From the NCBI GenBank assembly GCA_963966185.1, contig CAWZYM010000487.1, positions 1 to 64,000 of the forward strand: DNA of 64,000 nucleotides. Direction: 5' to 3'. A model generated the notes under the pieces. It saw only the letters and a list, made by a program, of their open reading frames with translations, ran no database searches and was not told where the DNA came from. Position numbers and translations under genes: made by a program. Below are positions 1 to 14,800 of this stretch, in pieces; the first letter of the stretch is position 1, and each line of letters opens with the position of its first letter. The stretch comes from Rhabditoides inermis. Taxonomy: Eukaryota; Nematoda; Chromadorea; Rhabditida; Rhabditidae.

Positions 1-1
1 T

Positions 2-2321
2 CTCATCTACAAGAAGGGAGACGAGATGGATATTGAAAACTGGAGACCGATAAGTCTTATGAACGTTCTGTACAAAGTGTACACGGGTCTCTTGACAAAG
101 AGAATGTGTGCGATTAAAGGAATGATAAGTGACTGCCAGAAGGGCTTCACGAACAGAGAAGGTACATTGGAGAACATTGCGCTTCTCCGAACGCCGATTC
201 AACATGTCAAAGCGATAAAAGGTGACATTTGTGTATCATGGCTCGACCTTGCCAATGCATTTGGCAGTGTGCCACACATAGCGATACTCGAGGCCCTCAG
301 GGCTTTTGGCTTCCCGCCAGAATTTCGAAACATCATTGCGGACTTGTACGAGGGAGCATTGTTCCGCGTAAACACAAAGCACGATCAGACTAAAAGCATA
401 TCAATGAACGCAGGAGTGAAACAGGGTGACCCAATCTCACCCATTTTGTTCAATATTGTTCTGGAGATGATCATCCGAACACACCAAAAGAGAGTCAAAC
501 CAATGGAAGTCCTTGGTCAAAAGTTTTCACTGCTGGCTTTTGCTGACGACATGGCGGTGATTACGAAGAACCATTCGGATATGCAATATCAGCTGGAGAG
601 AATGGCAGATGATGCAAAAACAGATTAATCTGATATTCAAGCCGCGCAAATGTGGCACACTCACTATCCAAAAAGGAAGGGTGATTACGAAAGAGACAAA
701 AATGTATGACCAGTGTATAACTGTACTCGGTGAATCAGACAGTTACAAGTATCTAGGTGTGAATGTCGGTTTTCGCGATATCATCGAACCGACTGAATCA
801 CTCGAACAAATGAAAATCGATATGAGGAAGCTGGCAGCAGCCAGAGGCTCGCTCAGTGGCGATCAGCTGCGAGACGCAATCAAGACATTTGTGATTTCGC
901 GCCTATATTATTTTGCAATGAATGACAAGCTGGCAATGAGCAGTATTGATGAGCTAGAGAGGACGCTCGCAACGACTGTTGGCCACATACAGAACGTGAA
1001 GGGTGGAGTGCCTAAGCCGTACTTGTACTGCTCGAAAGGCTTCCATATGCAACATCCGAAAGACATCATGTATACTGGTAATATAAACACAACGGTGAAG
1101 CTGTTGTGGTCGGACGATGACTATATAAAGAATGTGTTCTGGAATCTTCTGGAATACATTTCAGTAACTTGGATTGGAGTGCAAGAGGCGATCACGCTCG
1201 ATAAGAAAGAGATGTGTGCACGTTATTTGAATGATGAGCAGTTGGGATACCGTATCGGGTCATACGGTAGCCGGACAAATGTGATGCGCAATTGCCGAGA
1301 GGCGGTGCGACACTTCAGAAAGACAATGCACGTTTTCGATGTGAAATGTGTGAATGGTGAGCTGGTGGTTGAAATGCAAGCAACCCCAACCAGCAAGAAA
1401 TCGGTAACTGATAGAAAATTGAAACATCTCCTCAAAAGGAGAATCACGTGTGCGCTAGACGAGTGCAACATTGAGAGGATGAGTACTGAATACTCGAAGA
1501 TCGGAAACAATTTCGATATGTTCATGCAAGACAATCGAAATGTGAGAATTCTTCGGGGCAAATTGCCGCAGGCAACAACTGAGAGTGCAATTGAGTGGAG
1601 ACACCGAGCATTGCTTGATAATCTCCCTCTGAAAGGTTCGAGATTCAATTCGAAGAATGCAGAATCAGACAAGATGTGCTCTGTGTGCAATGAGAGAAAA
1701 ATTGAGACGCTTGTTCACGTGCTCAATGGGTGTGCAGCCCATTTGAAAACGGGAGTGACGGACAGGCATAACAACATTCAAGACATAATAGTGGCCGCTG
1801 TGGAAAAGAGCGCAGTGAATCAAAATGCTTGTATTGAGACTGATACGCGCAATGCGATTGATGGAGGAAACCTACGCCCTGATATTGTGCTAAAAAGAGA
1901 GAGTGAAAAGGAAGTGGTGATAGTGGATGTGCGTGTCTCTTTTGGAAAGGGAATCGAGTCATTCCACAACGCCGCTGCTGATAAGATCGATAAATACACT
2001 GGTATTGCTGAAACCTATAAAGCGTTGGGATACAAAATGTCCCTTTACCCTTTCCTAGTCAGTTCTCTCGGCGACTATTGGAAAGATAATGATAGTGCGA
2101 TGAAAGCTCTTGGCATTCCAAAGACTGAGTGGAATTATTTGATTGGACAGATCCAATGCGAGACACTTGAGTATTCGAAAGCTATCTACTATTTGCATAC
2201 ATTGGGGGAGAGTTACAACCCGAAATATGGAAATACCAGACCAGAAAAGGCACTGAAGATAATTGCGAATTACAAAGAAAGATATGAGAGAACCCGACTA
2301 CAGCGAGAAGTCGGTCAGTGA
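2..2321 (+). pseudogene. RLE-class non-LTR retrotransposon polyprotein, copy 1 (5' end outside window, frameshifted)
   Basis: The window opens inside a reverse transcriptase (RT) domain read in frame from base 2. Visible motifs are ENWRPISLMN, SWLDLANAFGSVPH (motif A), GVKQGDPISPILFN (motif B) and FADDMAV, the catalytic YxDD-type box at 539-550. One extra A in the run near 615-619 breaks the frame, and the rest is read from 609 to a stop at 2321. The second part carries a CCHC knuckle (CSVCNERK then HVLNGC, from about 1677) and a restriction-like endonuclease core, RPDIVLK then VVIVDVRV (about 1875-1945). RT followed by CCHC and a PD-(D/E)xK nuclease is the C-terminal order of R2, R4 and NeSL elements, which cut a chosen DNA site and prime reverse transcription there. 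Copy 2 at 52,008 has the undamaged A run. The RLE class is secure; the exact clade is not. Confidence 0.88.
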
Positions 2322-2610
2322 GATAAGCAATCTGGACATGTCACAACACAACTCTGATACTGTACTCGTGTAGGGCTGCCTCTCTCCCCGCGACAAGGGG
2401 ACTAAGAGAGCTGTCCGATAGTGCGCGATACAGCCGGCCGCCGCTCCGCTCGCCCGACGCCTCGAGGATGCTGCGACCAAGCTTCTGCTGCTGAGGGACC
2501 AACGACGGACGCGGCCGGACCCAAGTCATTTGCCAACCACCCAACATAAACTCCAAACTCCCCCAATACCATACGATTTGAGATAAATATTTTCAATCAA
2601 ATCTCTCTCT
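2322..2610 (+). other. 3' untranslated tail of RLE retrotransposon copy 1, ending in (TC)n
   Basis: After the stop there is about 285 bp of non-coding sequence. It is GC-rich at 2390-2520, then becomes A/T-rich (GATAAATATTTTCAATCAAA at about 2582-2601). It runs directly into CTCTCTCT and the GATACC start of a D repeat, which marks the 3' junction of the insertion in a TC tract. No poly(A) tail is seen, as is usual for R2-type elements. Confidence 0.55.
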
Positions 2611-2807
2611 GATACCATGAGTGCCACGCCCTGCAATGTCTTCCTACACAGTATCTCGTTGGCGAACACCATCTTCAGACACCCGTCCGCGTCTTCAATG
2701 CGCGCGTGTGAGCCGCTTTCGGCCGGCGGATGCTCACCCAGCACATACGGCTGCGAGTAAGCTGGTCCATCCCCTCCTCCCCCCCCCTCTCTCTCTCTCT
2801 CTCTCTC
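2611..2807 (+). repeat. D repeat, copy 1, followed by (TC)n
   Basis: This dispersed unit of about 175 bp begins GATACCATGAGTGCC and ends in a C-rich stretch that passes into (TC)n. Near-identical copies lie at 4,824, 51,305, 51,550 and 51,793, with a diverged inverted copy at 49,381-49,625. The minus strand is open across the unit and would encode ARIEDADGCLKMVFANEI and flanking residues. I do not recognise this protein, and conservation between such recent copies is not evidence of coding. Members are always joined by TC tracts, so the real unit is probably D plus (TC)n in tandem. Confidence 0.7.
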
Positions 2808-2830
2808 CATCACCTCTATCGCGCTGGTCC

Positions 2831-4728
<1,898 letters not shown>

Positions 4729-4739
4729 TCTCTCTCCCT

Positions 4740-4778
<39 letters not shown>

Positions 4779-5006
4779 CCTCCCTCTCTCTCTCTCTCCC
4801 TCTCTTTCTCTCTCTCTCTCTTTGATACCATGAGTGCCACGCCCTGCAATGTCTTCCTACACAGTATCTCGTTGGCGAACACCATCTTCAGACACCCGTC
4901 CGCGTCTTCAATGCGCGCGTGTGAGCCGCTTTCGGCCGGCGGATGCTCACCCAGCACATACGGCTGCGAGTAAGCTGGTCCATCCCCTCCTCCCCCTCTC
5001 TCACTC

Positions 5007-5038
<32 letters not shown>
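4729..5038 (+). repeat. (TC)n - D repeat copy 2 - (TC)n between U copies A and B
   Basis: TC microsatellite (4,729-4,823), then a complete D unit (4,824-4,995) and a second TC tract ending at 5,038. Copy B of U begins on the next base with GAGCCATTTTCAC. D plus (TC)n therefore marks the edge of U on this side. Confidence 0.8.
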
Positions 5039-5040
<2 letters not shown>

Positions 5041-6524
5041 GCCATTTTCACATTAGCATATATGAGGGGCGTGGCCTGTCTGATGGCTGGAGGGAGAAGG
5101 AATGACGGGCCGCATTCGAGAGAAAGCGCGCGCGGCGGGCGGTCGACCAGGTATTCCTTCCCACATCACTCCATCTTCCCCCTCCTTCCTCTTCATGTGC
5201 ACCATTGTTGTTTCAGAATGCCTGCGTGAGAACCGAGAGAGTCTCGTCTCTCCCACTGTCTGCCCCTCTCCGTTCCTTTTATAGTCCCATCGGGATCATC
5301 TCCTATCATGGATCTGTCAGGCGAGTGTTATGTGTCAGTATTGTTTCGAATGGTTTTCGTTTTGCCTGTAACCAGGATACTTTTCATGATGGCGTCTTGC
5401 CATATCGGGACGAGCAGAGTGGATCATCTGGGAGGAATATAGATCATCTGGGACTGAACTGGACTCTGGATAAATCGAGACATGCAGGTGTGCTAGTTGA
5501 ACATACGTAGTCATATATTATGATTGGATAGTGGTTGCAGGAGAGTGGGTCCGTTTGCTGCTACCTATGAGTATCGTCCCCTGTCGAAGGACATCAATCA
5601 ACACTAACCCATGGATATCGACAGACATATTCAGGTGCGATCGTGTTAGGACTACTGTAGATTACAGTATGCCTCGATCAATCTATAATCGATTGATATC
5701 ACTCTAGTGACATATTGGACTATTGGATGTTAGTTGCAGGTGTTTTGTCTCTTGATTCATCTGTTGCTCCGTTTAATATTGTCTTCTATACATCTATCAA
5801 CACATGGATATCGACTGCATACTGAGGTGTGGCTAAATTTGGATTACTGTAGATTACAGCATGCCTCGATCAATCGATAATCAATTGATATCACTCTAGG
5901 ACTGAACTCAGGGACTTATAACTTATATCAGAGATAAGATTTCTTTGTAATGTGATATATATGAGAGAGAGTGAGAGAGCGAGAGAGAGAGAATATTTGT
6001 AATTGGGAGTGTTTGTATAATAGTGTATCTCAAAATTCTTTTCACCTTTGCTGCTTATACTCAGAAATATCGTATATCGATTGTTAGTTTAAGCAGTCGG
6101 TATAGTAGAATGTAGAGAATATGATTAGGTATTTCATGACGTTCTACCTTTTTCACCACCTTCGAAATCTGTCACGATGTTCCGATTTCAGAAGAACGCT
6201 AACATCTCTCACTCCTCTCTTCTCATTCATCATTCGTGGAGCTTTACTAGGCAAGTGTTCCCTCTGGATTGGTCCTTCTCCAACCCTTCCTTGCTCTGTA
6301 ACGCTGGATTTTCATGGATCTTCGCTGCGAGTTGGAGACTGAATGGACGGTTCGAACTTTGGATAACAGAACGGCAGAGAAGGACTTGGGGCGGATATGG
6401 ATGAAGGGTACCTGTGTCTCTGTCTCCCTCCCTCTATCTCATCCTATCTCTTTCTCTATCACTCTTTGTGAGTTGCGTAGGTAGTAGTATCATATACTGG
6501 TTGAAATGTTGTTGTTGTTGTTTT

Positions 6525-7714
6525 GAGCGGGGCCACTAACTCTCCTTCCACCCTTATGGTGGTTGTTGCTAGAAGCTGTGGTCTCTTGAGATTGGTTGTG
6601 GTGTTTTTTGAGCGGGACCACTAACTCTCCTTCCACCCTTATCGTGGTTGTTGCTAGAAGCTGTGGTCTCTTGAGATTGGTTGTGGTGTTTGTTGAGCGG
6701 GGCCACTAACTCTCCTTCCACCCTTATGGTGGTTGTTGCTAGAAGCTGTGGTCTCTTGAGATTGGTTGTGGTGTTTCTTGAGCGGGACCACTAACTCTCC
6801 TTCCACCCTTATGGTGGTTGTTGCTAGAAGCTGTGGTCTCTTGAGATTGGTTGTGGTGTTTTTTGAGCGGGACCACTAACTCTCCTTCCACCCTTATCGT
6901 GGTTGTTGCTAGAAGCTGTGGTCTCTTGAGATTGGTTGTGGTGTTTGTTGAGCGGGGCCACTAACTCTCCTTCCACCCTTATGGTGGTTGTTGCTAGAAG
7001 CTGTGGTCTCTTGAGATTGGTTGTGGTGTTTCTTGAGCGGGACCACTAACTCTCCTTCCACCCTTATGGTGGTTGTTGCTAGAAGCTGTGGTCTCTTGAG
7101 ATTGGTTGTGGTGTTTGTTGAGCGGGACCACTAACTCTCCTTCCACCCTTATGGTGGTTGTTGCTAGAAGCTGTGGTCTCTTGAGATTGGTTGTGGTGTT
7201 TCTTGAGCGGGACCACTAACTCTCCTTCCACCCTTATGGTGGTTGTTGCTAGAAGCTGTGGTCTCTTGAGATTGGTTGTGGTGTTTGTTGAGCGGGACCA
7301 CTAACTCTCCTTCCACCCTTATGGTGGTTGTTGCTAGAAGCTGTGGTCTTTTGAGATTGGTTGTGGTGTTTGTTGAGCGGGACCACTAACTCTCCTTCCA
7401 CCTTTATGGTGGTTGTTGCTAGAAGCTGTGGTCTCTTGAGATTGGTTGTGGTGTTTGTTGAGCGGGGCCACTAACTCTCCTTCCACCCTTATGGTGGTTG
7501 TTGCTAGAAGCTGTGGTCTCTTGAGATTGGTTGTGGTGTTTTTTGAGCGGGACCACTAACTCTCCTTTCACCCTTATGGTGGTTGTTGCTAGAAGCTGTG
7601 GTCTTTTGAGATTGGTTGTGGTGTTTGTTGAGCGGGACCACTAACTCTCCTTCCACCCTTATGGTGGTTGTTACTAGAAGCTGTGGTCTCTTGAGATTGG
7701 TTGTGGTGTTTGTT
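6525..7714 (+). repeat. 85-bp tandem repeat, 14 copies
   Basis: The unit starts GAGCGGGACCACTAACTC, and unit starts step by exactly 85 bp (6525, 6610, 6695 and so on to 7715). Variants alternate between GCGGGGCC and GCGGGACC and between TTTGTTGA, TTTCTTGA and TTTTTTGA. The alternation suggests expansion by multi-unit steps. The inverted copy in U-C has only eight units. Confidence 0.95.
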
Positions 7715-8699
7715 GAGCGTGTACCAAGTCTCTTCTCCAATCATTGTTGATATCATGATCCCGTATATCGTTGATGTATCGTTTCAACATATGGTCATTG
7801 ACATTGAGTCAGAAAAGCACTCGGTGTTAGCTTACATTCTTCGTCGTTGGTTATGTGGAGTTTGGTGTGTTGTTGTGGCAAGCTCTGTTTTCTGTTTCAC
7901 CCTTTGTCGTTATGCGAGTGTAGATTACGCGAGAGTGATCATGTACATATGTACATTACATGACAAATGACACTGTACACTGTAGAATAGAAATAGTATG
8001 TGCAGGTATTCAAAGCATAGGTTATAGGTATCCTATTCTCTCGTGCAACATCAAATTTCCTCAAAGTCCTGGCGCAAACAGACTCGATCCTCAGCATAGG
8101 ACTTCCTATCATACATTTTCCATTCCGCTTCTTCATAAATGAACGTCTTGGTACTGCTTCTCTCTCTCCTTTCTTCTCTCTCCCTCCCTCTCTCCATTTC
8201 TCTGCGCAAAAATCAATAATATTTATGTTTCAACGCATCAAAATCGATACGAATACAAACAATATCGAAATGCTATACAACACACAACATCGACAAGAAT
8301 ATTAGTTACGCATCAATTCATGAAGATACCAGTGAATGGCTCAAAGAATGGTTATAAAGAATGGCTATAAAGAATGGCTATAAGAAAGTAGTGTTGCACG
8401 TATCTATCTTGTCTGTCTCCCTTTCCACTCTGCACCCTAAAAGTACCGGATGACAACTGGAGAGATACCATAGTCATCCTCTCTCCCTCTTCCCACCTAA
8501 AGACGGCAAAAAATTGAAAAGACTCACTAGCTTCCCCATGGTGGGTCCGGGCACGAAAATTTCAAATGGATGATACGGTAACTAAGAGCTTTCATGTTTT
8601 CGTGAGCTTACGTTTCACCAGAAATTGATAAGAAATGACCGTCATTTCTTCTCGATAAACGCAGTGAGGTCACTCAGAATTAGCAGCCAGCAGACATTG

Positions 8700-8790
8700 C
8701 TTCTATGGCGCAACTAGTTAAAGTTTCGCCTGACAATCGCGGGTCGCGGGTTCTGATCCGCTGACGAGTTTTGCTACAACTCTTTCGCTG
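8700..8790 (+). ncRNA. tRNA-like SINE head with pol III A and B boxes
   Basis: TGGCGCAACTAG (8706-8717) resembles an A box and GGTTCTGATCC (8749-8759) a B box, about 31 bp apart as in a tRNA. The B box departs from consensus (GGTTCGAATCC), and no full cloverleaf is apparent to me. It is better read as a tRNA-derived SINE head or tRNA pseudogene. The same sequence is present inverted at 45,798-45,851 within U copy C. Confidence 0.4.
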
Positions 8791-9153
8791 CAGTCAGCCT
8801 GCCTGCGAATCATAACTCGTGCAGAATTCAGTCAATCATTTGGTATTTTTGTCCACTTTACCTCCACTTCATCTCCTCCTGTTCACGCGGACCACTGCAT
8901 CCCGTCCAGTCCGCTACTCTCCCGTCTCATCCTGGAATCAATTGAGTCAGGTCACTCATCCCTCGAACTATCCCCCTTCTTTCCTTCCCCACTCGCTTCT
9001 CCTATCATATCTCATATCGTACATCCCATCTAGCATTTGCTTGTAGCTCGGTATATGATGCTTTAACCGATTGACTAACCGATTTTTGATGAATGTATAA
9101 TCAATCAATCACCCTCCCACACGCACCTCTATGCGACACAGTAGCCCCTCGGG

Positions 9154-10000
9154 CCGCCCATCCTCTCCTCACTTCTGCTCCTCATCCTTGGCCCCGCCCA
9201 CTCCATACACACACTTGCCCAGCCTCACACACTCCACACAACCCTGCAACAGATCAGAGAGTCTAGAGATCTGAGATTGATCCGAAATCGGTATAGCTGT
9301 AGGCTGTACATGAGATTGCAATGTCCTACTAGGGAGGTTCACTCACTCTCCTCGTCCCCTCCCCCCACTCACCCACACACTCCATCCTCTCCTCACTTCT
9401 ACTCCTCCTCCTTGGCCCCGCCCACTCCATACACACACTTGCCCAGCCGCACACACTCCACACAACCCTGCAACAGATCAGAGAGTCTAGAGATCTGAGA
9501 TTGATCCGAAATCGGTATAGCTGTAGGCTGTACATGAGATTGCAATGTCCTACCAGGGAGGTTCACTCACTCTCCTCGTCCCCTCCCCCCACTCACCCAC
9601 ACACTCCATCCTCTCCTCACTTCTGCTCCTCCTCCTTGGCCCAGCCCACTCCATACACACACTTGCCCAGCCGCACACACTCCACACAACCCTGCAACAG
9701 ATCAGAGAGTCTAGAGATCTGAGATTGATCCGAAATCGGTATAGCTGTAGGCTGTACATGAGATTGCAATGTCCTACCAGGGAGGTTCACTCACTCTCCT
9801 CGTCCCCTCCCCCCACTCACCCACACACTCCATCCTCTCCTCACTTCTGCTCCTCCTCCTTGGCCCCGCCCACTCCATACACACACTTGCCCAGCCGCAC
9901 ACACTCCACACAACCCTGCAACAGATCAGAGAGTCTAGAGATCTGAGATTGATCCGAAATCGGTATAGCTGTAGGCTATACATGAGATTGCAATCACAAT
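9154..10000 (+). repeat. 224-bp tandem repeat, about 3.8 copies
   Basis: Three full 224-bp steps can be followed with the ACATGAGATTGCAAT landmark (about 9308, 9532, 9756, 9980), with a partial unit before. On the minus strand each unit contains an exon-like stretch. It starts after CTGTTGCAG and reads GCVECVRLGKCVYGVGGAKE before a stop. It may derive from duplication of a small terminal exon, but no expression evidence is available. Confidence 0.9.
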
Positions 10001-11276
10001 CGCAACCGATCAGTAAACACAAATACAGTATTAGTATCGAATATCACCTCTATCGCGTCTATCACATGACTGACATGACATCACTGATTTCTTAACACAG
10101 ATGCAGGCTACCGGTCCGTCACTCGTTGCGATTAGCTAGACAAACGAATAAAAAATATCGAACGCGATCGTTAAATTGCGAGTTGCGCTCAGCTAGTTAC
10201 TAACGAATGTCAAGAATGCCTACTCGGTAAACTCACATTATGTCTCCGCTGCTCTACGACATAAATACTTTAAGGCTCCGGCATAAGTAGGGACCGGTTT
10301 ATGCTTATGCGGATGGCCTTTGAGGCCCACGAATACACAATCATTGCGCGAGCAACTGATAGAACACGGTTCGTAAACGTGGGCCAATATTCGATGGGGC
10401 GAAAAGTGGGAAGGGTTCTCTCTCCACGGCGGCTCTTCTATATGGGGACAGTGGAAGGGGTTGGGGACTCGTCGAGGGTGTCGCATCCTTTTCTTCGGGG
10501 AAGAGAGTGGCGAAGTTGCCGCGAGCCTGTCCCGAGAGCTTCCTGTCCTACTCCCGGAGCGCCGGCGTTTCCATTTTTCCGTACCTGGAAGTATATCATT
10601 AGCTTCTCTTTACGCAGAAAGCATTAGCTGATAGCTGTGGTATGAGTGAGTGACTCCAAAAGTGGAAACGCTCTTAGTGGGCTCTGGAAGATGAGCAGAA
10701 TAAGGTACCGAGATACTGTGCGCGGGGTTCCGCTCTATAGCGGTAGCGAGTGCCCAGTACATGCGGGGACGGATCAGAACAATGATAAATGATCACATAG
10801 ATCTATCTGTGAGCCCTGTACTGGGAAAAGGGAATAGTTGATAATTATAACCATTACGCGCGTTGGCAAGTAGATGAAATACGGCGGACAGCTCCGCGTG
10901 ACTGTACAACCAACAGCGGTCGAACCGATGCCATTATGCTCTAAGGTTTAATCCGAATAAACTCTATACGGATAAGGGCACATACACAAGAATACCAGAT
11001 ACTTCTGTGATCCTTCGTCAAGTTATTTCTTATCCTCCGCGAGGGTCGCGCTCACTTGGCGGGCGGGTGGGATTTTCCCGTTTTCAGGGATGGGAGGGAG
11101 GGAAAGCAAAAGCCTTGAATGGCGTTTCGTCTCGCCGCCGGCGCGGTGCAGTTCGCGGGAGTGTTGCACCGACCGCGGCACTACGCACTACACTACACTA
11201 CTCACACCTCCGCCTTAAATTGTATTGTCAGTTCAGGAACATAATGCACTGCGGAACACTCAAAGCACATGTAAGA

Positions 11277-11774
11277 TTATCTTTTAAAAGTACTTCCGTA
11301 CTTCCGTAAAAAGTGTTGTTTGTGTTAACCTGATTCAAGAAAAGCGCATGCATATATTATTAATTTTCGAAAAATCAAATCGTAAACACCTGAACATGAA
11401 AACTAACACAAACTTGCTCTTTCAAACGAATATAGAATAGTTACACGTAACATTCAGAATAATACGATTGTTTTGTTTATTTAGTGTTTTTTGCGGTTTA
11501 TTATTTATGGTTTATCAGTAAAATAAAATGTTATTCGTGATGTTGTTTGACTCAATGTTTCAGGTATAAAAATGTCAAAAAAATAAAACATGGATTTATT
11601 CAACATTAATTATTCAAAAATTATTCAACGTTTTGAAAGAGCAAGTTTGTGTTAGTTTTCATGTTCAGGTGTTTACGATTTGATTTTTCGAAAATTAATA
11701 ATATATGCATGCGCTTTTCTTGAATCAGGTTAACACAAACAACACTTTTTACGGAAGTACTTTTAAAAGATAAT
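11277..11774. mobile_element. Foldback element FB1 (inverted-repeat arms with 205-bp loop)
   Basis: Arms 11,277-11,426 and 11,632-11,774 are reverse complements apart from an 8-bp tandem duplication (ACTTCCGT) in the left arm. Outer ends are TTATCTTTTAAAAG. The inner ends share CTTGCTCTTTC and its complement. A family resemblance to FB2 (35,385) and FB3 (49,947) covers both the outer ATCTTTTAAAAG-like ends and the inner GCTCTTTC. About 40 bp just outside the right arm also resemble the outer flank of FB3 and FB2. It has no coding capacity. It forms the left end of the 12-kb insertion into U copy B. Confidence 0.8.
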
Positions 11775-11859
11775 ATATGTCCTTTTGTTGAATTTCATAG
11801 AAATTTTCTCTCTCGTCTTCATACATGTAACATGTTCTTCTCTCATTAATTCATCAATT

Positions 11860-14800
11860 TCATTTCAAATTTATTCGATATTTTCTCGTTCTCTCGTTCT
11901 CTCCTTCCATTCCTTCCCTCCTTCTCTCCTTCTTTCCTTCTCTCCTCCTCTCCTTTCCTCCTTCTCTCCTCCCATTCCTTCCCTCCTTCTCTCCTTCTCC
12001 CCTTCTCTCCTCCTCTCCTCCTCTCCTTCCCTCCTTCCTTCCTTCCCTCCTTCTTTCCTTCTCTCTTTCTCTCGTTCTCTCTTTCTCTCGTTCTCTCTTT
12101 CTCTCGTTCTCTCTTTCTCTCGTTCTCTCGTTATCCCTTTCTCTCTTTCTCTCGTTCTCTAGTTCTCTCGTTCTCTCGTTCTCTCTTTCTCCCTTTCTCT
12201 CTTTTCTCTCTTTCTCTCGTTCTCTCTTTTCTCTCTTTTCTCTCTTTCTCTCGTTCTCTCTTTCTCTCGTTCTCTCGTTCTCTCGTTCTCTCGTTCTCTC
12301 GTTCTCTCCGTCTCTCCGTCTCTCCTTCTCTCCTTCCCTCCTTCCCTCCTTCCCCCCTTCTCCCTTTCTCTCTTTCTCTCGTTCTCTCGTTCTCTCGTTA
12401 TCTAGTTCTTTCGTTATTTCGTTTTCTCGTTTTCTCGTTCTCTCGTTCTCTCGTTCTCTCGTTCTCTCGTTCTCTCGTTCTCTCGTTCTCTCGTTCTCGC
12501 GTGTCTCCTTCTCTTCTTCTCTCCTTCCCTCCTTCCCTCCTTCTCCCTTTCTCTTTTTCTCTAGTTCTCCAGTTCTCTCTTTCTCTCGTTCTCTCTTTCT
12601 CTCTTTCTCTCTTTCTCTCGTTCTCTCGTTCTCTCGTTCTCTCGTTCTCTCGTTTCTCGTTCTCTCGTTCTCTCGTTTTCTCCGTCTCTCCGTCTCTCCT
12701 TCTCTTCTTCCCTCCTTCCCTCCTACCACCCTCCTTCTCTCTTTCTCTCGTTCTCTCGTTCTCTAGTTATATCGTTCTCTCTTTCTTTCGTTCTCTCTTT
12801 CTCTTGTTCTCTCTTTCTCTCGTTTTCTCGTTCTCTCGTTCTCTCGTTCTCTCGTTCTCTCTTTATCTCGTTCTCTCTTTCTATCCTTCTCTCGTTCTCT
12901 CGTTCTCTCGTTCTCTCGTTCTCTCCGTCTCTCCTTCTCTTTTTCCCTAATTCTCTCCTTCTCTCTTTCTCTCTTTCTCTCGTTCTCTATTTCTCTCGTT
13001 ATATCGTTATATCGTTCTCTCTTTCTCTCGTTCTCTCGTGCTCTCGTTTTCTCGTTCTCTCGTTGTCTCGTTGTCTCGTTGTCTCGTTGTCTCGTTCTCT
13101 CGTTCTCTCGTTCTCGCGTGTCTCCTTCTCTTCTTCTCTCCTTCCCTCCTTCCCTCCTTCTCCCTTTCTCTTTTTCTCTAGTTCTCCAGTTCTCTCTTTC
13201 TCTCGTTCTCTCTTTCTCTCTTTCTCTCGTTCTCTCGTTCTCTCGTTCTCTCGTTCTCTCGTTCTCTCGTTTCTCGTTCTCTCGTTCTCTCGTTTTCTCC
13301 GTCTCTCCGTCTCTCCTTCTCTTCTTCCCTCCTTCCCTCCTACCACCCTCCTTCTCTCTTTCTCTCGTTCTCTCGTGCTCTAGTTATATCGTTCTCTCTT
13401 TCTTTCGTTCTCTCTTTCTCTTGTTCTCTCTTTCTCTCGTTTTCTCGTTCTCTCGTTCTCTCGTTCTCTCGTTCTCTCGTTCTCTCTTTATCTCGTTCTC
13501 TCTTTCTATCCTTCTCTCGTTCTCTCGTTCTCTCGTTCTCTCGTTCTCTCCGTCTCTCCTTCTCTTTTTCCCTAATTCTCTCCTTCTCTCTTTCTCTCTT
13601 TCTCTCGTTCTCTATTTCTCTCGTTATGTCGTTATATCGTTCTCTCTTTCTCTCGTTCTCTCGTGCTCTCGTTTTCTCGTTCTCTCGTTCTCTCGTTGTC
13701 TCGTTGTCTCGTTGTCTCGTTCTCTCGTTGTCTCGTTCTCTCCTTCTTTCCTTCCCTCCTTCCCGCCTTCTCACTTTCTCTCTTTCTCTCGTTCTCTAGT
13801 TCTCTCGTTATATCGTTCTCTCTTTCACTCGTTTTCTCTTTCTATCGGTTTCTCTTTCTCTCGTTCTCTCATTATCTCTTTCTCTCTTTCTCTCTTTCTC
13901 TCTTTCTCTCTTTCTCTCTTTCTCTCTTTCTCTCTTTCTCTCTTTCTCTTTTTTCTCTAGTTCTCTCCTTCTCTCCTTCTCTTCTTCTCTTCATCCCTCC
14001 TTCCCTCCTTCTCCCTTTCTCTCTTTCTCTCGTTCTCTAGCTCTCTCGTTATATCGTTCTCTCTTTCTCTCGTTTTCTCTTTCTCTCGTTTTCTCGTTTT
14101 CTCGTTCTCTCTTTCTCTCTTTCTCTCCTTCCCTCCTTCCCTCCTCCTCCCATTCTCTCTTTCTCTCGTTCTCTAATTCTCTCGTTATATCGTTCTCGCT
14201 TTCTCTCGTTCTCTCTTTATCTCTTTCTCTCTTTCTCTCTTTCTTTCGTTCTCTAGTTCTCTCGTTCTCTCTTTCTATCCTTCTCTTCTTCTCTCCATCC
14301 CTCCTTCCCTCCTTCTCCCTTTCTCTCTTTCTCTCGTTCTCTAGCTCTCTCGTTCTCTTTTTATATCTTTCTCTCTTTCTCTGGTTCTCTCGTTCTCTCG
14401 TTCTCTCTTTCTATCCTTCTCTCGTTCTCTCGTTCTCTCGTTCTCTCCGTCTCTCCTTCCCTCCTTCCCTCCTCTCTTTTTCTCCTTTTCTCTCGTTATA
14501 TCGTTCTCTCGTTCTCTCGTTCTCTCGTTCTCTCGTTCTCTCTTTCTCTCGTTCTCTCGTTATCCCTTTCTCTCTTTCTCTCGTTCTCTAGTTCTCTCGT
14601 TCTCTCGTTCTCTCTTTCTCCCTTTCTCTCTTTTCTCTCTTTCTCTCGTTCTCTCTTTTCTCTCTTTCTCTCGTTCTCTCTTTTCTCTCTTTTCTCTCTT
14701 TCTCTCGTTCTCTCTTTCTCTCGTTCTCTCGTTCTCTCGTTCTCTCGTTCTCTCGTTCTCTCCGTCTCTCCGTCTCTCCTTCTCTCCTTCCCTCCTTCCC

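Larger units (their letters stand above)
5039..11278 (+). repeat. U segmental duplication, copy B, left part
   Basis: Copy B matches the reverse complement of 43,2xx-49,154 throughout and continues at 23,304 after the satellite insertion. It holds an 85-bp tandem repeat (6,525-7,714), a tRNA-like SINE head (about 8,706), a 224-bp tandem repeat (about 9,154-10,000) and GC-rich sequence at 10,240-11,226. It has no long open reading frame other than those from tandem repeats. An 82-aa minus-strand ORF at 10,238-10,486 recurs in copy C, but I do not recognise it. A gene cannot be excluded on the minus strand, where splice-like signals occur (see copy C). Confidence 0.9.

Noticed and set aside
6525..7714. 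CRISPR-like regular repeats
   Set aside because: The 85-bp units are contiguous without unique spacers, in a eukaryotic context; this is an ordinary minisatellite.
10238..10627. 82-aa and 108-aa ORFs in U (also at 43,930-44,319)
   Set aside because: Overlapping ORFs on opposite strands of GC-rich sequence, no recognisable domain. Identity between recent duplicates is not evidence of selection.
10620..10930. Possible structured RNA (paired CCCAGTACA / TGTACTGGG) in U
   Set aside because: One short inverted repeat only. I could not match it to 5S rRNA, a tRNA, U6 or another known RNA.
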